NCBI GenBank assembly: GCA_003339415.1
Contig: PDHQ01000001.1
Coordinates: 124,001-188,000, forward strand
Length of the DNA stretch: 64,000 nt
Reading direction: 5' to 3'
Origin: Ophiocordyceps camponoti-saundersi (nom. inval.)
Lineage: Eukaryota; Ascomycota; Sordariomycetes; Hypocreales; Ophiocordycipitaceae
Shown here one piece after another: positions 61,677-64,000 of the stretch. The notes under the pieces are model-generated. The model made no database searches. It worked only from the letters and a program-made list of their open reading frames with translations, and was not told the origin of the DNA. Position 1 is the first letter of the stretch. Every line of letters starts with the position of its first letter. Both the position numbers and the translations under genes were made by a program.

Positions 61677-62849
61677 TTAACGTCGACGTTTAGACAGATA
61701 ATTCGGTAACGAGGCGCGGGCACGACGCTTGGGCTTTGCTTTGGGCTGGTAGACGTCTTCGTCTTCGTCTTCGCCTTCGTCGTCGTAGTCGCCGTCATCG
61801 TCGGCGGCAGCAGCATCAGCAGCAGCAGTAATAGCATCCGGCTTTTCCAGAGCGGCCAGGCGGCGCTCTATGCCCTGGACCCAAGCAAACTGAGCAGTAG
61901 TCCAAGTTTCGCTACCGGCTACAACGTTATTGACAGACAGAAGAGCCAAAGGGGCATCACTACTCGCAAGGGTGGTCAGCCATACTGTACCAGAAAGGGA
62001 AAGCATAGCATCACATACCTGGCTATCAAGGCCTTGCGACCGGGCATCTTGTTTGGATCGGCGAGGATTTTCAAATTCTTGTATGCGGCGGAAGCAGCAT
62101 CGATAGCTGCTATGGCGGCCTCGGCATCCCGCGTATTATTCTGACGGATGGCAGACTTCTAGCCTGCCAGGGCGTCGAGTAAGACGTGAGGAGCCGGCTC
62201 GCAGGTTTCATGGGAGGAGGCGCATGGGCCGCATCTCTGGGAGAACTCTGTCGTTCTGCAAGTCAGACGCTGGCTTGCGCAGCGGAAGCAAGATGTGCCG
62301 TTGTTGTAGAGCTTTCCAGGCAGACGGGCTGGGATGTCGTCGGCCTCGGTGCTCGGTAGGGTTACGGCGCGGAGGCGGCCTAGCCACTTATTCTTGGTGG
62401 TGGGGATGATAGGGGGCTGGTTTCGCAGGGGAGCCTTTGGTTAGTGAGGATCAGATTCGGAAGAGAAGACGGGATATGGGGGGTGATGAGGGCGGCTTAC
62501 CGGCTTGGGCTTGACCTTGGTTTTAACCCTGGTGTTGATCTTCTCGATATCGGGTTTAACATCGTCGTCTTCACTCTTAATATCGGCTTTAGAGTTACTT
62601 TCTTCGTCTTCAGCCTTCGTCTTAATAGTCATAGACTTGACATCCCAAGGATCATTAAGCCACGACTCGTCAGACGAAGATGAAGCTTCGAAGACGGAGT
62701 AGTCCTCGGTATCACTAATGTGACTTCTGCTCATCTTCTGACGACGGCGATGGAGACGAGGAGCCGTCATGAGAGACGATTTCGCGGTAGCTCTGGTAAG
62801 GTGGATGTTCGGTAGGTGAGTGATGGCTTAGTTGATCCGTATGATCCAT
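61677..62849 (-). pseudogene. Damaged Zn2Cys6-like gene with acidic regions
   Basis: Coding-like sequence on the minus strand in pieces: a start region from Met 62849 (MDHTDQLSHHSPTEHPPYQS); a different frame from about 62734 to 62501 (ISDTEDYSVFEASSSSDE and acidic sequence); an intron 62500-62435; exon 62434-62019; an intron 62018-61912; and exon 61911-61677. The middle exon has CFRCASQRLTC, eight residues, then CGPCASSHETC, an exact C-x2-C-x6-C-x8-C-x2-C-x6-C pattern as in fungal binuclear zinc clusters. Two lesions are seen. The first block ends in a stop (62717-62715) while the next frame continues the same kind of sequence, as if one base were missing. An in-frame TAG at 62161-62159 follows LLDALAG, although coding-like sequence (KSAIRQ, AEAAIAAIDAASAAYKNLK) continues after it and splices in frame to a basic end (PNYLSKRRR). 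Alternatively a shorter protein starts at 62770 or 62734 and ends at the TAG. Confidence 0.5.
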
Positions 62850-63208
62850 TCTTGTCGTAGAGGCTGCCTTCAGCAAACGCGTGTCAGACGCGGGGGGGAC
62901 GCGTCTGGGGAAGGAAGAAAAGAGTGTGTCGTCGGATAGCACGTGACAGCACTCCTCCTCATCCTCCGACTACCCTCCTCGCAGCAAACGTTTGCACTGC
63001 AACCTTGTCAAGGTTGACTCTCCTTTCTCCTACTCCTTGTTCCCCTTCTTTTCCTTCTCCTTCCATCACCTTCTTTTCTACTCATTCAACTATCATCCAT
63101 CGTCGGCGGCAATGCTCTCGACGTATTCTCATCCCTCCGTCGCAGGATAGTCATCGTCCTCCTCTTCAAAAAGGGTCGAACCAAAAAAAAAAAAATCCAA
63201 ACAGCATC
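62850..63208. other. Divergent promoter region before the right-edge phosphatase
   Basis: 359 bases. Strongly CT-rich from about 62950 to 63110, with a GCACGTGAC site at 62939-62947 and a 13-base A run near 63183-63195, 14 bases before the ATG. No gene besides a possible upstream extension of the Zn-cluster frame to 62942. Confidence 0.5.
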
Positions 63209-64000
63209 ATGGCTCCAGGCAGCCCGATGGCGACGGAAGACGACAGCTGGGGCTCTCAGCCTCCCCCTGACGCGATTCGCATGGCTCCCTACTCGCTACG
63301 AGCGCCGAGCCCGCCTCCGCTAAACATTCCAGTCATCCACGCATCGGCTGCCATTCATCTCACGCCCTCGGCCGAGGGGATCGACCCGACAATGTTGACG
63401 ACGGACGACGTCCTCCTCATCACCGGCGGTAAGCCGCACCTCGCCGCCACCGATCACATCTCATCCTGGCGTTATGAGGATCGCCGTATGGCTCAACCTA
63501 TCCTCGACTTCCTCTACCTCGGTCCCGTCAGCGTCGTTCGCGATGACGACTTTTTGCGCCGAGAGGCCATCTCCATGATTATCGTCGCCCGTGACGCCCG
63601 CATGGCTGAGACGCGTCTTATAAGTGTCGACGCTGCCGCCACTCGTCGGGGAATCCTCTGTCACTTTGTTGATTTCGAGTCTCCTTCCGGTCTCATCAAC
63701 GCCTGGTTCCGTGCCGTTCGCCTCATCAACCATCATCTCCTCGCCTTTCATCACGCATACGGCCCTTCCCGTCGTGGAAAAGTCTTGGTCACATGTGAGA
63801 CGGGAAATGACCGGTCTGCCGCCATCGTCGTCGCTTACCTCATGGCTCTTTTCGGCGCCGACACGATCCAGGCCATCCAGTTCATCATGGTGCAGCGGTT
63901 CTGTTGCTTCTTCGACGAGGATGCCAAGCGCCTTCTCGCCGCCTGGTATGACATATTGAAGGCTCGTTGTGCCGTCGCCAGCCAGCCGTCGCCGCACGAT
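63209..64000 (+). CDS. Dual-specificity phosphatase-like protein, 3' end missing
   Basis: The frame is open from Met 63209 (MAPGSPMATEDDSWGSQ) through the right edge, 264 codons so far. A Pro-rich leader with APYSLRAPSPPPLNIP is followed by QPILDFLYLGPVSVV, the first strand and turn of DSP domains, then SMIIVARDARMAETRL and HFVDFESPSGLI. The catalytic loop is VTCETGNDRSAAIVVAYLM, a complete C-x5-R with Cys and Arg, but with Asn-Asp where most DSPs have Gly or small residues. Fungal STYX/FMI2-like proteins share the CETGNDRS loop. It may be an active tyrosine phosphatase or a phospho-binding protein. No intron is needed within the window. The stop lies beyond the edge. Confidence 0.82.
   Translation, partial: MAPGSPMATEDDSWGSQPPPDAIRMAPYSLRAPSPPPLNIPVIHASAAIHLTPSAEGIDPTMLTTDDVLLITGGKPHLAATDHISSWRYEDRRMAQPILDFLYLGPVSVVRDDDFLRREAISMIIVARDARMAETRLISVDAAATRRGILCHFVDFESPSGLINAWFRAVRLINHHLLAFHHAYGPSRRGKVLVTCETGNDRSAAIVVAYLMALFGADTIQAIQFIMVQRFCCFFDEDAKRLLAAWYDILKARCAVASQPSPHD

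Overview
This is a window of nuclear DNA from a filamentous ascomycete, most likely a Sordariomycete and possibly a member of the Hypocreales. The reasons are the short GT-AG introns (about 47-113 nt, often with a CTAAC- or CTAAT-like branch site), GC-rich codons in gene bodies, pyrimidine-rich promoters, a HET-domain gene and fungal-only gene families. No phage, plasmid, CRISPR or operon structure is visible. Genes stand alone in mixed orientation at roughly one per 2.5-3 kb. Exon boundaries were assembled by hand from frame continuity and splice signals, so they are models.

Left third (1-24 kb). A 3'-truncated rim9/palI pH-signalling membrane protein (minus) is followed by an ADCK1/Mcp2-type mitochondrial UbiB-family protein, a HET-domain protein with degenerate boxes, a Sec14-like lipid-transfer protein, an MDP-1 type HAD phosphatase (minus), the dynein regulator PAC1/LIS1, a Pom33/TMEM33 membrane protein with a 16-nt exon, a PTEN-type phosphatase, the CTDK-I cyclin Ctk2 (minus) and a 647-residue low-complexity protein of unknown function (minus).

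Middle (24-40 kb). This is the least ordinary part. It has microsatellite-rich spacers, a candidate 50-residue secreted peptide, an unassigned 315-codon ORF converging on a 753-residue unrecognised Cys-rich protein, then palmitoyl-protein thioesterase, an L1-fold ribosome-biogenesis factor (minus), a spacer with an 88-nt poly(C) tract beside a 10-N assembly gap, an FHA-domain Tos4/Plm2-like regulator, a two-exon 65-residue protein, and a 789-residue putative mitochondrial membrane protein with Tyr-Asp-Leu/EPDGL repeats (minus).

Right third (40-64 kb). Listerin (ribosome quality control), a divergent CMGC kinase whose catalytic-loop Asn is Ala (minus), the endocytic F-BAR/muHD protein Syp1, Tam41 (cardiolipin precursor synthesis, minus), the checkpoint protein Mad1, a longin R-SNARE (minus), the mitochondrial RNA helicase Suv3 with a C-terminal six-fold 28-residue repeat, a Zn-cluster-like gene carrying a frame break and an in-frame stop (minus), and a dual-specificity phosphatase cut by the right edge.

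The genes are mostly housekeeping and do not form one pathway. Mitochondrial functions recur (Mcp2-like, Tam41, Suv3, the 789-residue protein) but neighbours are not functionally linked. The observations most worth checking are the higher-order repeat in Suv3, the damaged Zn-cluster gene, the unrecognised 25.3-28.7 kb block, and the kinase with the altered catalytic loop.
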